Positions 28,801-61,800 are shown, counted from the first letter of the stretch. The stretch is DNA of 64,000 nucleotides from Monarcha castaneiventris obscurior (GCA_026261815.1 JAMPIT010000856.1:14972001-15036000); one strand, 5' to 3'. Notes: generated from the letters alone by a model not told the origin. A program made the numbers and translations.

Positions 28801-31800
28801 AAAGCTGATTTGATTGATTTCATATATCAAAGTGTCATTAAGCACATCACCAGACCATAATCTGTAAATAACTAATTAAACTTGGCTGACTGAGGAAGAT
28901 CAGCATTGCTTACTTGGGATAAGGGTGAACATTTATCCCGCTTGCAAGAAATGGGGTGAGCAGAATCACCAGAAGGTCTTGGCACCAGTGACATGCAAGA
29001 GTGGTAAGTGGCTCTTAGTAATCTTACTATCCCATCTTTTGCATTTCAGCTCTCAGAAGTGACCAGTGGTTTTCACTGAAATAACTCTTCTCTGTTACAA
29101 AGCAAACCCAACACTAAACAGACAGAAGGCTGATAAAAATACCCATCTAAAGTAACTAAAGCATCTTTAAAGCCTATCATTATTTCATTGAAGGAAGCTT
29201 TATGGAAAATCACACAGGTAGGTGTAAGGTCAGGAGCAGTCACACTCTTACGTGTCGTAGGTGTAATACTCGTGCTCAAACTGGTGGCAGGAGCGCGGGG
29301 TCACTTCATACACACCTACAAACATTAAGGCAAAGAATGACCTGCTGAAAAAATTCTAGTTGGATGAATTCTCAAGATCACATGAGAGCAGAGGTATAGA
29401 AACAACTACAAAACTCAACAATGTACCTGCTGCCTTTCACACAGACAATTTCTGATGTGCCTGACAAACAGAACGCATATGAATGAGATTATTTTAACAT
29501 GATCTTCATTCATCAAAGATTAAATACTTCCATCACCAAGAAAAAAAATAGTAATATTTTATTTCTGGAATCTAGATTTGATGAAGGACTAAATAGCAGA
29601 AGAAATGGAGAGTCCTAAAAACTTGGAACAGATCATTTATATACAGATGTAATTAAAACAATGCCTTTCAGAAGCCTCAGAAACCACAACAGATTTATGT
29701 TTTTTTAGTTCCCAGCAGTATTAGCTAACTGGTTATTTTTCATTTTTAAAACTAATATTCTACAGCTGTTACCTGGCTTTGAAAGACAGAATCTATTAAC
29801 TCCTTTGGACAGGTTATAAACACCAACATTCTCTGGTCCATTTCCATCCTGATAAAATTCCTGTGAAGACATGGAAGAATTCACTATTAGTAACTACCAA
29901 ACAACAAAATGAAAACAGTATTTACCTAAAGATACATCAGTGCCCCATCTCTTTTGTAACAGCTATCATCACAAGACCATTTTACCAAACTTAAAAGACG
30001 AATCTGAAAGCACTTTGAACATCAATGCTCCCGTGCTCTGTGACCCTCCAGAGACAGGAGAAAGCCTTGATTCCAAGCATGATCCAACCAGCCTCCACAA
30101 GGTCATTAAAAACATACAAGGACATTTGTTTCCTACGTACCAGTGTGATTGCATGAGAAAGAGAGCACCTCAGCATATATCCAGTCTGCCTGAATTCTAC
30201 TCCTGACACATCTTCCTCCAGGACTTCCAGTTCCAAAGACTTATTCTTCCAGCACCAGTCTTCATGTACAATGCTTACTAGAACATACACCACACAAAGC
30301 ATTTCAGTAACGTAAAACTGAGTAAATAAGGGCAGGTTTTGTGATACAAAAAGCTTGTATCAATGTAACTTCTCCTGACAATAATCTTCAAAGATAAATA
30401 CCCAACAATGCCTGTAATAACTGGCTCACAGCACTGCAGTATCACCAGGAACCCAACACATCTACGTATTGTTCTTAGGGGCAGCACTCTGGAAGCAGAA
30501 CTAGAGCGTGTTCCTGTTCTCAGGCTTGGGACAAGCCAGTTCATGGCAAAGCCCACCATCCCCACACCAGCCATGCAGACCCTAAAACTCAGGGGAGCAG
30601 TAACCTTTGGGCTGACACAGGGTTAAACATCCAACATTATGAAAACCTGATGCACTGTTGTAAGGTATTTTTCCAGATCCTCTCAAGTTTCACACCTGAG
30701 TTGGGCATACTGTAGAAGGTACCCACGGTACCAGAAGTGCTCAGATTAGGTCACAAGCTGAGCTCCCGACGTCCCCCACAAGCAGCTCCCCTGGTCCTAC
30801 CTTTGTACTTGCCCGGGAGCACGCCCTCGAAGGTGAAGGGCACCGAGTCCCGGCTCCCTGCCAGCTGCAGGCTACGCTTCTCTCCCTGGCGGCTCACGGA
30901 CTGCAGGGTCACCACCAGCTCACCACACGTGTCTGGGAGGCAACAAAACCCATCAGGCTGCACCCAAAAGCCCTCCAGCCACTCCTCAGGGGTACTAGCA
31001 CTGAAATGCTTACTCCCTCCCAGTACGTTTCCAATTAAAACCTCTTTCTCAGGCACGTTTACCAGTGTTTTTTTGCATTCTGCAGGATTTTGAGACTGTT
31101 AATCATACTCTTTATCTAATGGCAAGAAAAAACCTGAGATCAACATTAAATCTCTGGGTCCGCCTCACTCTGCCGACACTAAAGAGCCCAGTAAGCACCT
31201 GAGGGACAGAACACAAAGTGCAGGGAGGATTCAGAGAGGAAAAAGGGTAAAAAATGACAAAAATCAGCCTGCAATCATCATCTGCTGAAATCAGTGGGTA
31301 ATCAAGAGAAATAGCAGGAGAGAGGAACCTTAGACTAAAATAAAGACAAAAAGCTTATGAAAGAGAACAGAGGTTGAAAGCTGCCAATAGCTTGAGCATC
31401 TATCCTACATTTTTTACACTCACTGCTTTTTACCCTTTTTTTTTGTAAACTTCTTTTTCACCTCCAGTACTTCTCTGATTGAGGTACAGTATCCCAAGTG
31501 GCAGTGAGGACCATTTCCTTCCAGAACCTACCCATCTTCTGAGGAAGGAATACTTGCTTACCGCTAGCAAGTATTAAAAGTACGTACACAACTTTATTCC
31601 AGACTTTGTTAAGGTACCTTACTCGGCCACAATGTCTCCCAAAAAGAGCTTTTTCCATCTGCTGGAAGCTACATTTACTCATCTGCTGATGGGACTAACC
31701 ACAGCAAGTGTCTTGGTCTCAACAACACTCGCTCACACAGGCAGGGCTAAAGTTCTCCATTTCCACTGCCATTTCACCTTCATAATGGACTTACCTAAAC

Positions 31801-34800
31801 AAGAGATCTTCCCTGAGACAGATGCCAAAAACTGAGAGAAGGTCACATCCATCACTGGTCTGTCAGTAACAGTGACAGGGAACATTTTGGGTTTCAAAGC
31901 CAATCCTGCTCTGGTCTCAGCCTCTGGAATAATTACCTGTAGAGTACATGACATCAAGGCATCAACAGCTTTCAGATAACAGTCCAAATACACTCACTCT
32001 GCTGTCTTCAATGCATTTATCAGAAATAAGAAAATGGAAATTTACTGTAAATTCCAGGCAAAGCAAAACCAGCCTCTCCAACATGCTTTCCAAAATTTCA
32101 AAATCATCTAGAACACCATGACAGTCCTACAATGAAGCTCATTCTTACCTGAACATTGTATGTACCCGATTTTGCCTTGAAACAAAATGCTCCATGAGGG
32201 TCAGTTTCTGTTGTAACCAGTGATGCTTTGTCTTCAGGTATCATGGTTACCTTGTATTTACTAATCTGTTTGACTGTGTCAGGGAAACGAGTTACTGAGA
32301 TGCGGCCACACACACTGAACCTGTTAAATAAAAGCTAGTCATCAGAACAAACTGTTTGATTTGACAAATATCATAAAAAACACTTGTTTTAGAACTGCCT
32401 TAAAAAGTAAACCTCACTATGCTGAGGTAATAACACCTAAATTGAAAATGATTTCTCCTGAAAGAGAGATTTGCAAGCAATTTGGTTCACTCTTCCCTGC
32501 CACCAACCCAATCACTTCAAGTTTGGTTTGGTTTTTTTTGGTTTTTTTTTTGTGCTAGGCAGGCAATGGATTTAGGACTTTCTCCCCACAGGTTTTACAT
32601 AGTTTCAAATGTTTTGTGCCAAAAACCTCGAATATGATAGGTAATCCACTGGAACACAACCTTGGTACACCTACACTTGTGAAAGCACAAGACATGATGA
32701 CAAATTAGAAGCTGCTAAGTTTTGCTTATTGCCTTCAACAGCACAACATATCTAGTTACTGAATAAATTGCACCCCATGATTTAGCAGCACAGAGGGTTT
32801 TTTCTAATTGTCTGGCTATGTCTGTAGGAGCTGACTGCTATCTGACTCAGTAAATTCCAAGTTTTCACTTCTCCAGAACACTGCCACTATTTCCTCCTCT
32901 GAAGTCCTGGACACAGAACCATGGCCCTTCCATCTTCCTCAACTCACACTGTATCTCCCACCACCACACAGCCTTAGACTTAGTCAAGGCATCAAACAAA
33001 AAAAAGACAATTCAGGTAAGGCAACAATGACCTTGAGAGTGAGCAGTAAAATGCAGAGGTTTGGTACAACACTGCACTACTCAGCTGTGTGACTGCAGAT
33101 ACCCTCCTTCTGTGCAAGAGTGAAGTGGCAGGAAGCTTCTCTGCCACTTTCTTGGTTCACGTATCATTCTAAAATTCTTAATTTGCCCATGTCTCAGTGT
33201 CTTCATTTGCAAGGGAGAGCTTATTAAGAGGCTGCTCTAAACCTTACTATTACTGAGCAAAATACTGTGCACAAAACATGCACTCATGCTGCCCTATTTA
33301 CCTTGAATTTCTTCAGCAACATTTAGCTCCTGACAACACTACACAAGTCTGGGCATGGCATGGGAAAGCACCACCCATTTGCACAGCCTCATCCACACAT
33401 CAAATTGCATTTCCATCTTGACACCAGTCCTTACCCTGTTGCAATGATGTTTGCCAGCTGAGGTGTATTTGGTGCAATCTTCACAGTAATAGTATCAAAA
33501 AACAGGTGTTCTTTCCTGGCATGAATTGTGTATGTACCTGTTGTTATGTTCTCAAGGCGGAAAGAGCCATCAGCTTTTGTCTTCACTGTAACAAATAACA
33601 AGAGTTAAAAACCAGAGCATATGATGACTGTCTGTCCTTATGTATCAACAGATCTGGAGGGCATGCACTGCTTTAAGCTATTTTTAATTCATATTACGCA
33701 AAAAAGAAATAGTATTATGTTTTTTTACTAGATGAACCTTCATTTCTGTATTTCAAAGTACAATCTGGCATATGGTTGAAAGAAATTAAGAAATTTTCAA
33801 CTGCCAAACAAATGGAACACTTAATGCTCTCATCTAAACCAGTAAATGCAAAAATTAATCAACTGCATGAAATCCACTTTAATATTTCAAATAAATTGCA
33901 ACAAAAGCAGTGTATTATACTGAAGGGTTAATTCCACACCATACACTAGTCCTGTACTTGCACTTAATAAAGGCTTCCCTGTAGCAACAAAAATCAATTG
34001 CATACCTTTAATCTGATTGTTCAGAGTCACAGTGGCATCAGCAACTCCTTCTCCTTCAGGACCATTCAACACCCTGCCTGTGACAGAGAAACCCATCACA
34101 TGGAAAACAGGCTGAAATGGGAAAAAATTAACATCAGTCTTTACGCAGGAAATGCAAACACATCTACAGCAATCAACACCAACTGTTTTCTCTCCACACA
34201 CATATACAGGAAACTTATTTCCAGCTCTAGGAAAAAATGTACCAGAATAATCACAGTGAAAGTACAAACCGTTCCCCTAAGTACAAAACACACATTCTCA
34301 ATTTATCTGCATTGGGCCCCAGTCACAGATCATAATGCCATACACAAGGCACTCTGCAAATCCTTCTCCAGAGATGTGACAATCCCAACGAGGACATTTA
34401 AGCAACCTGGAAGATTACTGCCTGTTTGCAGCATGGACGTGAGGGTGAACAGAGCAGACAGCTTTGCCCTATTTTGTTTCTTCCTAGTAAAAGGGACCAA
34501 AGTATAGAAACACAGCACGGTACTAGAAACTGCCTTCAACCTGCTGTGCATAAACAAGTGTCTTCTACTCCTTACAAAGAAGTTTTTCCCCAATACAGCT
34601 GCTTCTGCTAAAATCAATTAGACTTTTACAGGAATGACTGGCACAAAAGGATTATTCCCTCTGAAGGCCTTACCTCGATCTGTAAACTATCATGCTCTAC
34701 AATGAAGTCCAGTCTAGATGGAGCAACATCAAAGGTGATTCTCTCTCCCCTGTAGAATGGTATCTGAAAGAAGACACATGGCTTTGACTCCTAAACTGTG

Positions 34801-37800
34801 ATGACAGAATGGTTTTCTGTTACCATTTTCCATGTTCTTATCGCCATCAGACACCTCTACCAAGGGTCAAATGAGCTGCAAACCTCCTGGAAAAAATAGC
34901 TCAGAGGGGTGGAGACACAAATACGGGCAGTATTTCAAGATTGAAACCATGATGGAAACCATGAAATTATCAGAAAAGATGGAAAAGTAACCCCCTACTC
35001 AGAATACAGCAAAGGTACTTGGATGTGCAAGAGCTTACAGATAGGAGACTATATAACTGCTAGAAGGATTAAAAGAATGACAGAAGCCTGGATCCCACAT
35101 GTAGAGCACACAGACTAAGAATGCAGGACCATCACTCCAGGCAGTGCACAGAGAACATACTCCCACACCATCCAGATGCAAGAAAGAGAATGGGAAAAAA
35201 ACGAAACAGCTGAAAAAAAAGGAGAGGGCAACAGCACACTCTGGCTTAGAAAATTAAAGTTAACAACGCACTGAATATACAAACAATGAATTTCTAGTCA
35301 CTTACCACAGTGTATTTCCCACTTGGCAGAGAAAGAAAGCTAAAAGATCCATCTTCTTTTGATACAACATTGCACAAATAGGATAAAGACTCGTCTCTTG
35401 ACTGGAACCCATCCACAGGAGAAATATTGCAGCCTACAACATCCTGTAGTAATAAATGCAATACAACCTTTTGTCTCAAGGAAAAATAGAGAAAATCATT
35501 TGGGAGGGGGATACAGGAGGGTTCAAAATACTCAACTGTGAATGAATGATGGGAAATGTAAAACCATTTTAGAGGCAAAGTTTCACAACATGGCTTAAAA
35601 TTCATGTATAGGTAAAACAGGAAAAACTAGCAAATAATCAACTTTATGGTAAACAAGGACAGAACATCCAAGTCCCCAAAACTCCACCATGTGTCTTAAC
35701 TGACTTCAGTTCTGTGGACAGGGTTAACATTACAGAACAGAGCTCAACTCTGCATGACCAGATGTTTCTCTCATTTCTTAACACACTTGTAAAGTGGCAA
35801 TAGAAGCTGTTGAACTTTGTCTTCCCATCAAGAGGGCAAAGAGTAATTAAGTTCTCATGCTGAAGAAAAATTACAGCCACTGTACAATGAATTATGAAAT
35901 AATTCCATGGAGGTCATGTTAGATTACGAGGGCCTTGTTGGGAAAGAATAAAAAAAAAAAAGAGAAATCACACAAAAGAAGCAAACACAAAAATACAGTT
36001 TGAGGGGTTGTACAAACCAGTGAAGGACAGAGATGAGTATCACGGCAATATGAACCTGGAAGCTATTTAGTTCTTACTTATAGCCATACTCATACTGAAA
36101 AGGTACTGATCAACCATTACCTCTTTAGAGACTGAAGAAGAGAAGAGGAGAAACATGACCCCTTTCATGGGTTCTCCATCACTCCTCACAGACCCAGAGA
36201 CATTGTAGCCTGCAACAATCAGGGGGCTGGCAGCATAAGCATTGGAACTCGTCACCCGCACTGCTGTCTTCGACTGAAATACAGAAACAAACATGTTCAT
36301 CAAAAGCAGGCATTAAATCTCATTTACAGCACCTAAATAACAGTCAGAGGCTGTGCATTCAACAACAGGAACAGAGGCCAGAGCAGCAGTACTCAAAGAG
36401 GGCCCCCATGCTACTCAAGACACAGAGATACTAAAGCAAAGATACTTTATACCTGTTTTACTGATTTAGGAAATGGTCAGGATATCAGAGCTCCTCAGAA
36501 AACAAGCAGTCTGGGAGGGAAGGATTAGAGCAACTGCTACAATATTCTTGCAAAATGTACAGGGTCAGAAGATGGAAAGCAAGAGCTCATTTGCCAGTCC
36601 TTCCCTGGCTGGCTTCACTATCCCCAAACTGTATGAGGCAGTTTCTTGACTACCTGAATTAGATGTAGAAAAGCTCCAGTAACCCTGTCCACCCACCCTG
36701 TCCACCCACAAAGCCCCTTCCTCACACTAACTGATCCAGACAAGGTCTGGCAGATCCATCCTCCCTAAACAGGCAACCCCAAACTTCTGTAGGTTCTAAC
36801 CTCTTTCAACACCCAGGTAGGATGCGATGCAAAGATTTCATATATGCCAGGAAGCACTTTAAAGAAAGCAAACCTGCAAGGCAAGAAAGGGATTATGTCT
36901 CTTCAGAAACAGCCACAAACATTTGTTCACAGAAAAAACAGTTCAGACTCTATTCACATGTTAGAAAAATATTTCAGAACTCTTACAGTCCCAGTCCGTA
37001 TGGCAGAACTGAAAGGATTTTGTGCAAATGAACAGGTGAATTAAGTATGCACCACCCACACTCACTTTCCTCCAGGTTGTGTAATAGTTGTTTGTATGTT
37101 TATGTCACTGCCAGCATTTCTCAGTACAACCTGAACTCCAGCAGGACCTAATGTCTGACCTTTGCTGAGAACCTGTCAAAAAAAAAAGAAACCAAAGTAT
37201 AAACGAATAAAAATAACTTGTAGAGCAGAATTTGAATGTTTTTATGAAGGTTGAATTAGCATAAGGTGGAATAAATAAAGATAAAGGAGTCTAACCTTTC
37301 CGTTCACAGAAAATCCTGTGAACACAAAGTTAATATCACCTCCCTTTGTGCAAATGTCATTAATGCCATCCACGTGGATGTCTACACTGGTTGGTTCTGG
37401 AAGAGAAGAACGACGAAACAGCACGGTAGTTAGTGAGAGAGCAATCACAAAGAAACTCTGCTTCAGCTTTACAAAACTGTCACACAAATGTATTAATCCA
37501 AGCATGCCAAGTGTTGCTCTGGAAGTCTTTCTTCAGCAAAGTTAAAGCAGCCCCAAATCCCGATGCTGAAAATCCTCTTTCCCTCCTCCCGCTGCAGCCA
37601 TTTTTGTCAAAACCCCACATTCCTTCAAATCAGTTCAAGGGTTACTTTGTCAGTGTCTACCACATAGCTTTACCTTCCCCTGGTACAGTAAGTACACTTC
37701 AGTTATTAAACCACACAGTATGGTTTATAGGTTTTGAAAAGTGCTCCATTTCCCCTGCCAGCTGCAAGTTAGAGATAAGTCCCACACTGCAGATACAGTG

Positions 37801-39638
37801 TCCTATTGTAAGAAGGCATACAAGCACTTACCAAAACTCCACCCTAGGGGAGGCTCAATTTTAAGAATGAAATCCCCCTAAAAAATAAAAAGCAGTAACT
37901 GTCTTCATTGATCTAAATTCAATTTAGCTAAAGGATGAAAAAGAAAGTCAGAACACAAGCATTATGCTGCAGAGAGGAACACAAGACTCAAGTGTCCCAT
38001 TCTCCACCATTCTCCTTTCCTCCTGCTTATGATACTCGTTCAAAGAAGCAGCAGTATCTACCCAGACAGGCTGGGATGCTGGGCTCGCATCCAGCCAAGA
38101 GCAGAAATTAACTATCACCATGCTTATACTGCTTCCAGCAGAAACCTGGCTCACAGTCAAGCAGCTCAGTGCTAGAAAGTGTTCAAATCTATCTCTATTC
38201 AAATCGAATCTACCTGCCCCAACAGATGGGCTCTAAATCAGCCTTGGATATTTCCACTGGGTTGTATTCGACCATTCTGCCCAAACACGGGATAACAAAA
38301 TTCCAATCCTTTCAAAAGCTCTGATCCAAAAGGGTATTAATCAATACAGGGATCCTCTTTATATCAGAGAGCACCACATGTGTTCTGCCACATTTATTCT
38401 GGAGTTCATCGTGGAAAGGCTCCAAGGCCTAAGAATGAAATCACCAGGATCAGAAAGCATGTTACATTCTTAGATTGGGAAGGGAAGGAATTATTTGGTG
38501 GCTGGACTAGATGACCTTTAAAGGTGCCTTGCAACCCAAACCATTTTGTGTTTCTACTTCTGATCCCAAAGTTAACTAGCTCCTTAAAAGAGCAAACTAT
38601 TTTGACCATCCAAGGGCAACTTGTATTTGATTTGAATGTAAACACCTTTCCGGTCTAATAGACATCAAATTACTGATACATTCTGAGCTTCCTTGACCAT
38701 TATTTCCTTAAGACATTTTTAATATCTGCTATTAACCACTTAGGTTATTTCCAACTCAGTCATACCAAAACACCTTCTCATATACATTTATTTCCATTTC
38801 TATAGGTAAAAAAATGAAAGCTTTATCTGTACTCTGTAGGAGCCTGTACTTTTCGTGCAGTATTTGTACAGCTACAGCACACAGCTGCTGGCAGTAATTC
38901 AGGCTCCCAGTGCTGCAGTCATTCCAATAAACAGCACAAATGCAACTCTGCAGCTACAGTTACCTGGCTTTTCTCTTAAGAATTAGCACTGGGAAATGAA
39001 GTAGTTGCACTACGAAAATAAACAGTTGAAACTGTAATCCAAACCGAACTAAATTACGTCCTGTTTCAAATGTTTCATGGGTGGGTGTTGTTCTGAGATT
39101 TAATCTGCCGGCAGATCGAGGTGGAGGCAGCTGCTGCCTCCAGCACAGAGAGGACAGCGCAGGTATTTGTGTCTTACCTTGTCATAGAGGGGAATCATGA
39201 AATACCCATTGTTAGGAGCACAGTCTGTCTGGTATTTCAGAGTACCATGTTTTGTGTATAACTTAATCTAAAAGAAGCAAACAAAACAGACACAAAGATA
39301 TTTTAAAACAAGGCGGGGAGCGCTGGAACCAGGCACTCACACAGCAGCAGCAGCAGCCGTGCCCAGGGAGCAGCAGGGCACGGCTATTGGCAAGCAGGCT
39401 GCGGAGTGCCGGGGTGAGGAAGAGCCGCGGCTCCACCGCCAGCTGTGCCCGCGGCCCGGGCGGCGGCGCTCGGTGCGCCCGGCAGGCTCGCGGGGCCGGC
39501 GCCCACCTCGATCAGGGAGTAGTTGATCTCCACGTCGGACTTGACGAAGCCGCCGCAGCCCACGACGATGTCGTCGGAGCCCCGCGCCAGGGCGCAGCAG
39601 AGCGCGCAGAGCAGCGCGGCCGCCGCCCGGGGCCGCAT
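17376..39638 (-). CDS. NOMO1: NOMO (nodal modulator, pM5), complete 31-exon gene
   Basis: NOMO is a type I ER membrane protein. With nicalin and TMEM147 it forms the BOS complex of the multipass translocon, and it was first linked to nodal signalling. I assembled 31 coding exons by matching the known NOMO protein and GT-AG borders. Their lengths sum to 3,624 nt, giving 1,207 residues against 1,222 in human. Exons 5' to 3': 39638-39507, 39267-39178, 37877-37832, 37396-37296, 37172-37066, 36873-36801, 36273-36121, 35443-35306, 34763-34674, 34111-34006, 33585-33435, 32320-32149, 31936-31795, 30932-30801, 30277-30141, 29860-29773, 29315-29252, 28565-28470, 26399-26190, 25892-25810, 24890-24731, 24620-24494, 23847-23734, 23084-22957, 22350-22209, 21398-21315, 20810-20700, 19365-19264, 19045-18926, 18370-18278, 17507-17376. 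No frameshift or premature stop was seen. Human has three NOMO copies, so the numeral is a convention. Confidence 0.96.
20564..20632 (-). other. NOMO1: Candidate 69-nt cassette exon in NOMO intron 27
   Basis: On the minus strand a T-rich tract ending ttttttttgcag precedes a 69-nt segment that ends AAG before gtgaat. The segment has no stop in the frame required by exon 27 and is exactly 23 codons. It is phase 0 on both sides, matching the flanking junction. The peptide begins GNWKWFSS and ends TNSLVK. I know of no such insert in mammalian NOMO. It may be a lineage-specific alternative exon, or a chance pseudo-exon, since 23 open codons can easily occur at random. Confidence 0.3.
26190..37877 (-). 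CDS. NOMO1: NOMO exons 3-19: luminal beta-sandwich repeat region
   Basis: These exons encode residues about 75-742, the run of Ig-like or carboxypeptidase-regulatory-like beta-sandwich domains that fill the ER lumen. Conserved landmarks are DICTKGGDINFVFTGFSVNG (exon 4), IVAGYNVSGSVRSDGEPMKG (exon 7), FHVMGFSVTGRVLNGPEG (exon 10), VSRQGEKRSLQL (exon 14) and EFRQTGYMLRCSLSHAITL (exon 15). Exon 19 (26399-26190) carries a charged, probably helical stretch (QELRREQQLAEIE) and an acidic insert a few residues shorter than human, followed by TKPPVQEMVEELQG. The largest introns are 3, between exons 3 and 2 (37878-39177), and 18, between exons 18 and 19 (26400-28469). I recognise no extra gene in either. 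Confidence 0.94.
38498..38562 (+). mobile_element. CR1 LINE 3' tail fragment in NOMO intron 3
   Basis: The segment reading 'ggctggactagatgacctttaaaggtgccttgcaacccaaaccatttt' in pieces matches the conserved CR1 3' end, 'actagatgatctttaaggtcccttccaacccaaaccattct'. It ends where the octamer repeats would start. The copy lies antisense to NOMO. The upstream limit is uncertain. Confidence 0.75.
39178..39638 (-). CDS. NOMO1: NOMO exons 1-2: signal peptide and first luminal domain
   Basis: The start ATG is at 39638. It opens MRPRAAAALLCALCCALARG, a hydrophobic signal peptide, followed by the mature start SDDIVVGCGGFVKSDVEINY, which is nearly identical to mammalian NOMO. Exon 1 (44 codons, phase 0) ends in GAG before gtgggc. 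Exon 2 (39267-39178, 30 codons) encodes the IKLYTKHGTLKYQTDC segment. The frame stays open upstream of the ATG across GC-rich DNA, but the signal peptide and family alignment favour this start. Codon use in exon 1 is extremely GC-rich because it lies in the CpG island, unlike the AT-rich later exons. Confidence 0.94.
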
Positions 39639-39645
39639 CCCCGCA

Positions 39646-39666
39646 CCGCCGCCGCCGCCGCCGCCG
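39646..39666 (-). repeat. CGG trinucleotide repeat in NOMO 5' leader
   Basis: Seven CCG units on the plus strand read as CGG on the transcribed strand and end 7 nt before the NOMO ATG. If transcribed, they lie in the 5' UTR. Confidence 0.85.
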
Positions 39667-39724
39667 CCCGCAGCCGCTGCCGGAAGGGCCGCGCCGCCGC
39701 AGCGCCCCCTGCAGCCCCGGCGGG

Positions 39725-39883
39725 GCCCGGCCCGGAGCGCACGGCCCGGCTGTGCCCCGGCTGTGCCCCTGTGAGGACGGCTGGGCCCGGCCCCCTGCCC
39801 CGGCCCGGAGCGCCCGGCCCCGGCTGTGCCCCGGCTGCGCCGCGGCTGTGCTCCGCAGCCTCTGAGCGCGGCTGGGCCCGGCC
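39725..39883. repeat. Imperfect GC-rich tandem duplication upstream of NOMO
   Basis: Two blocks, about 39725-39792 and 39798-39883, share the order 'cccggcccggagcgc', 'cggctgtgccccggctg' and finally 'cggctgggcccggcc'. They differ by small insertions. This looks like a local duplication of promoter DNA. Confidence 0.7.
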
Positions 39884-40322
39884 ACCGAGGCAAAGGCACC
39901 GTCGTTTTCAACCCCTGTGTTCCGACCATTTCTGAACGTAACTAACGTCACGTAACTTCTACAGCAGAAGTTGCTCAGTAAAGAAAATAATTCTGTGTTT
40001 CAAGCGGCGGTTAAATTACGCCACATGTATAAATATGCATCACATAGGTGGAGAGTATGTCTTAGATGGGCGCGTTCATGTAAACTTTACTGTATCAGCA
40101 AATGTTATTTTTACCCCTTTGGAGTGCTGGATTTGTGCAAACAATAAACAATGTCGCCTTTCTATGCTAGACCCGGTGTTTAGAGAGCTCCTGAAATCGG
40201 CAATCCTGAGGGCTCCGCCTCGGACTTTGGCCGCAGCGGGCCGAGCCGGGCCGGGCCGGGGCTGTCCGCAGCCGCTCCCACGCCCGGCGGGATCGGGGCT
40301 CTGCCCGGCGAGGAAGCGCCGC

Positions 40323-40434
40323 GGGCACCGGGCCGAGGGTCCCAGGCCGAGGGCACCGGACTGAGGGCACCGGACGGAGAGCACCGGGCGGAGGGCACCA
40401 GACTGAGGGCACCGAGCTGAGGGCACCGAGCTGA
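40323..40434 (+). repeat. Eight-unit 14-bp tandem array abutting the ABCC6 start codon
   Basis: Eight head-to-tail 14-bp units follow the pattern gggcaccggactga with no change in unit length. The units start at 40323, 40337, 40351, 40365, 40379, 40393, 40407 and 40421. The last two are identical (gggcaccgagctga). The array ends 6 bp before the ATG at 40441, so it probably forms the end of the ABCC6 5' UTR or the core promoter. The increase in identity towards the ATG suggests recent growth at that end. Confidence 0.95.
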
Positions 40435-40440
40435 GGGCCC

Positions 40441-60936
<20,496 letters not shown>

Positions 60937-61766
60937 CTCACTCATGGAGTATCCCATAGCACCACCACTGTCAGGAGTAATTGATCTCATAATTGAGTTG
61001 TTTTGGTTTCTCTCCAAAATGGCTGACATTCAACCAAAGCTTGTTTGAGCCAGAACTGCAGTGCGTAGATGGAAAGGGGTAACTTGGGATACATGATATT
61101 TTTATAGGAAACTTAGCAATTCCACTTTCATTGTATTTCCAGATACCAAAACCTCACTTGACTGCTGAAAACGAGCCAGTCAGGACTTAAATACTTTTCT
61201 GGTATAAAAGCAAACAAGCCAAAAGGGAAAGACCACAGCATTCCTAATTTATACTATAAATGGAGCCCAAATATCCATCATACTTAAAGATAACACAGAT
61301 TATTTTTAAAAGCCAACAAGATTTTATGGACAGCAAGGAAGAGTTTAACTGGTAGCAAGGAAACTTAACTGTTTGCAGTTTATCCTGAGCTCCAGGCAGA
61401 ACAAATGAAGTGTTTTGTCAGTGTCTTAAGGACTGCTCACCCAGGCACTGCTCTTACACATGTGGACTCCAAGGCAGCAGCTGGAGCTCATCATCCAAAG
61501 TGCACAACCACTGGGGAGGAGGGAAGAGGAGGCAGGATGCCCCTTACCAGGAGAGCAGGGGCTGCCTGTTGTCACAGCTGGGGATCAGATCCACTCCCTC
61601 CCTGGCAGGAGCAGAGCCAGCTCCGGCCGGGTTCAGCAGTGCAGGACAGGAACGTGGCTGGGTGTGGCAGCAGAGCATCCATTGCTCCTCCTGCCCAAGG
61701 CCTGCAGCATTCCCACTGCCAAGGGCCGGGGGCTCACAGCAGGGCATGGCCAAACATTTCCAAATG

Positions 61767-61800
61767 AATGTTGAACACCAACAAATGTTGAACACCAACA
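61767..61800 (+). repeat. 17-bp tandem repeat pair
   Basis: The unit aatgttgaacaccaaca occurs twice head to tail. It contains a short inverted repeat, TTG...CAA, so small hairpins are possible. It lies in the presumed ABCC6 3' UTR. Confidence 0.85.

Noticed and set aside
33998..34507. 169-codon plus-strand ORF antisense to NOMO exon 10
   Set aside because: It is antisense to a real exon and the adjoining intron, and has no recognisable domain or signals of its own.
39337..39951. 204-codon minus-strand ORF and overlapping long ORFs on both strands in the CpG island
   Set aside because: Stops are rare in such GC-rich DNA. The real NOMO exon 1 occupies another frame, and the translations are Arg/Ala/Gly/Pro-rich with no family resemblance.
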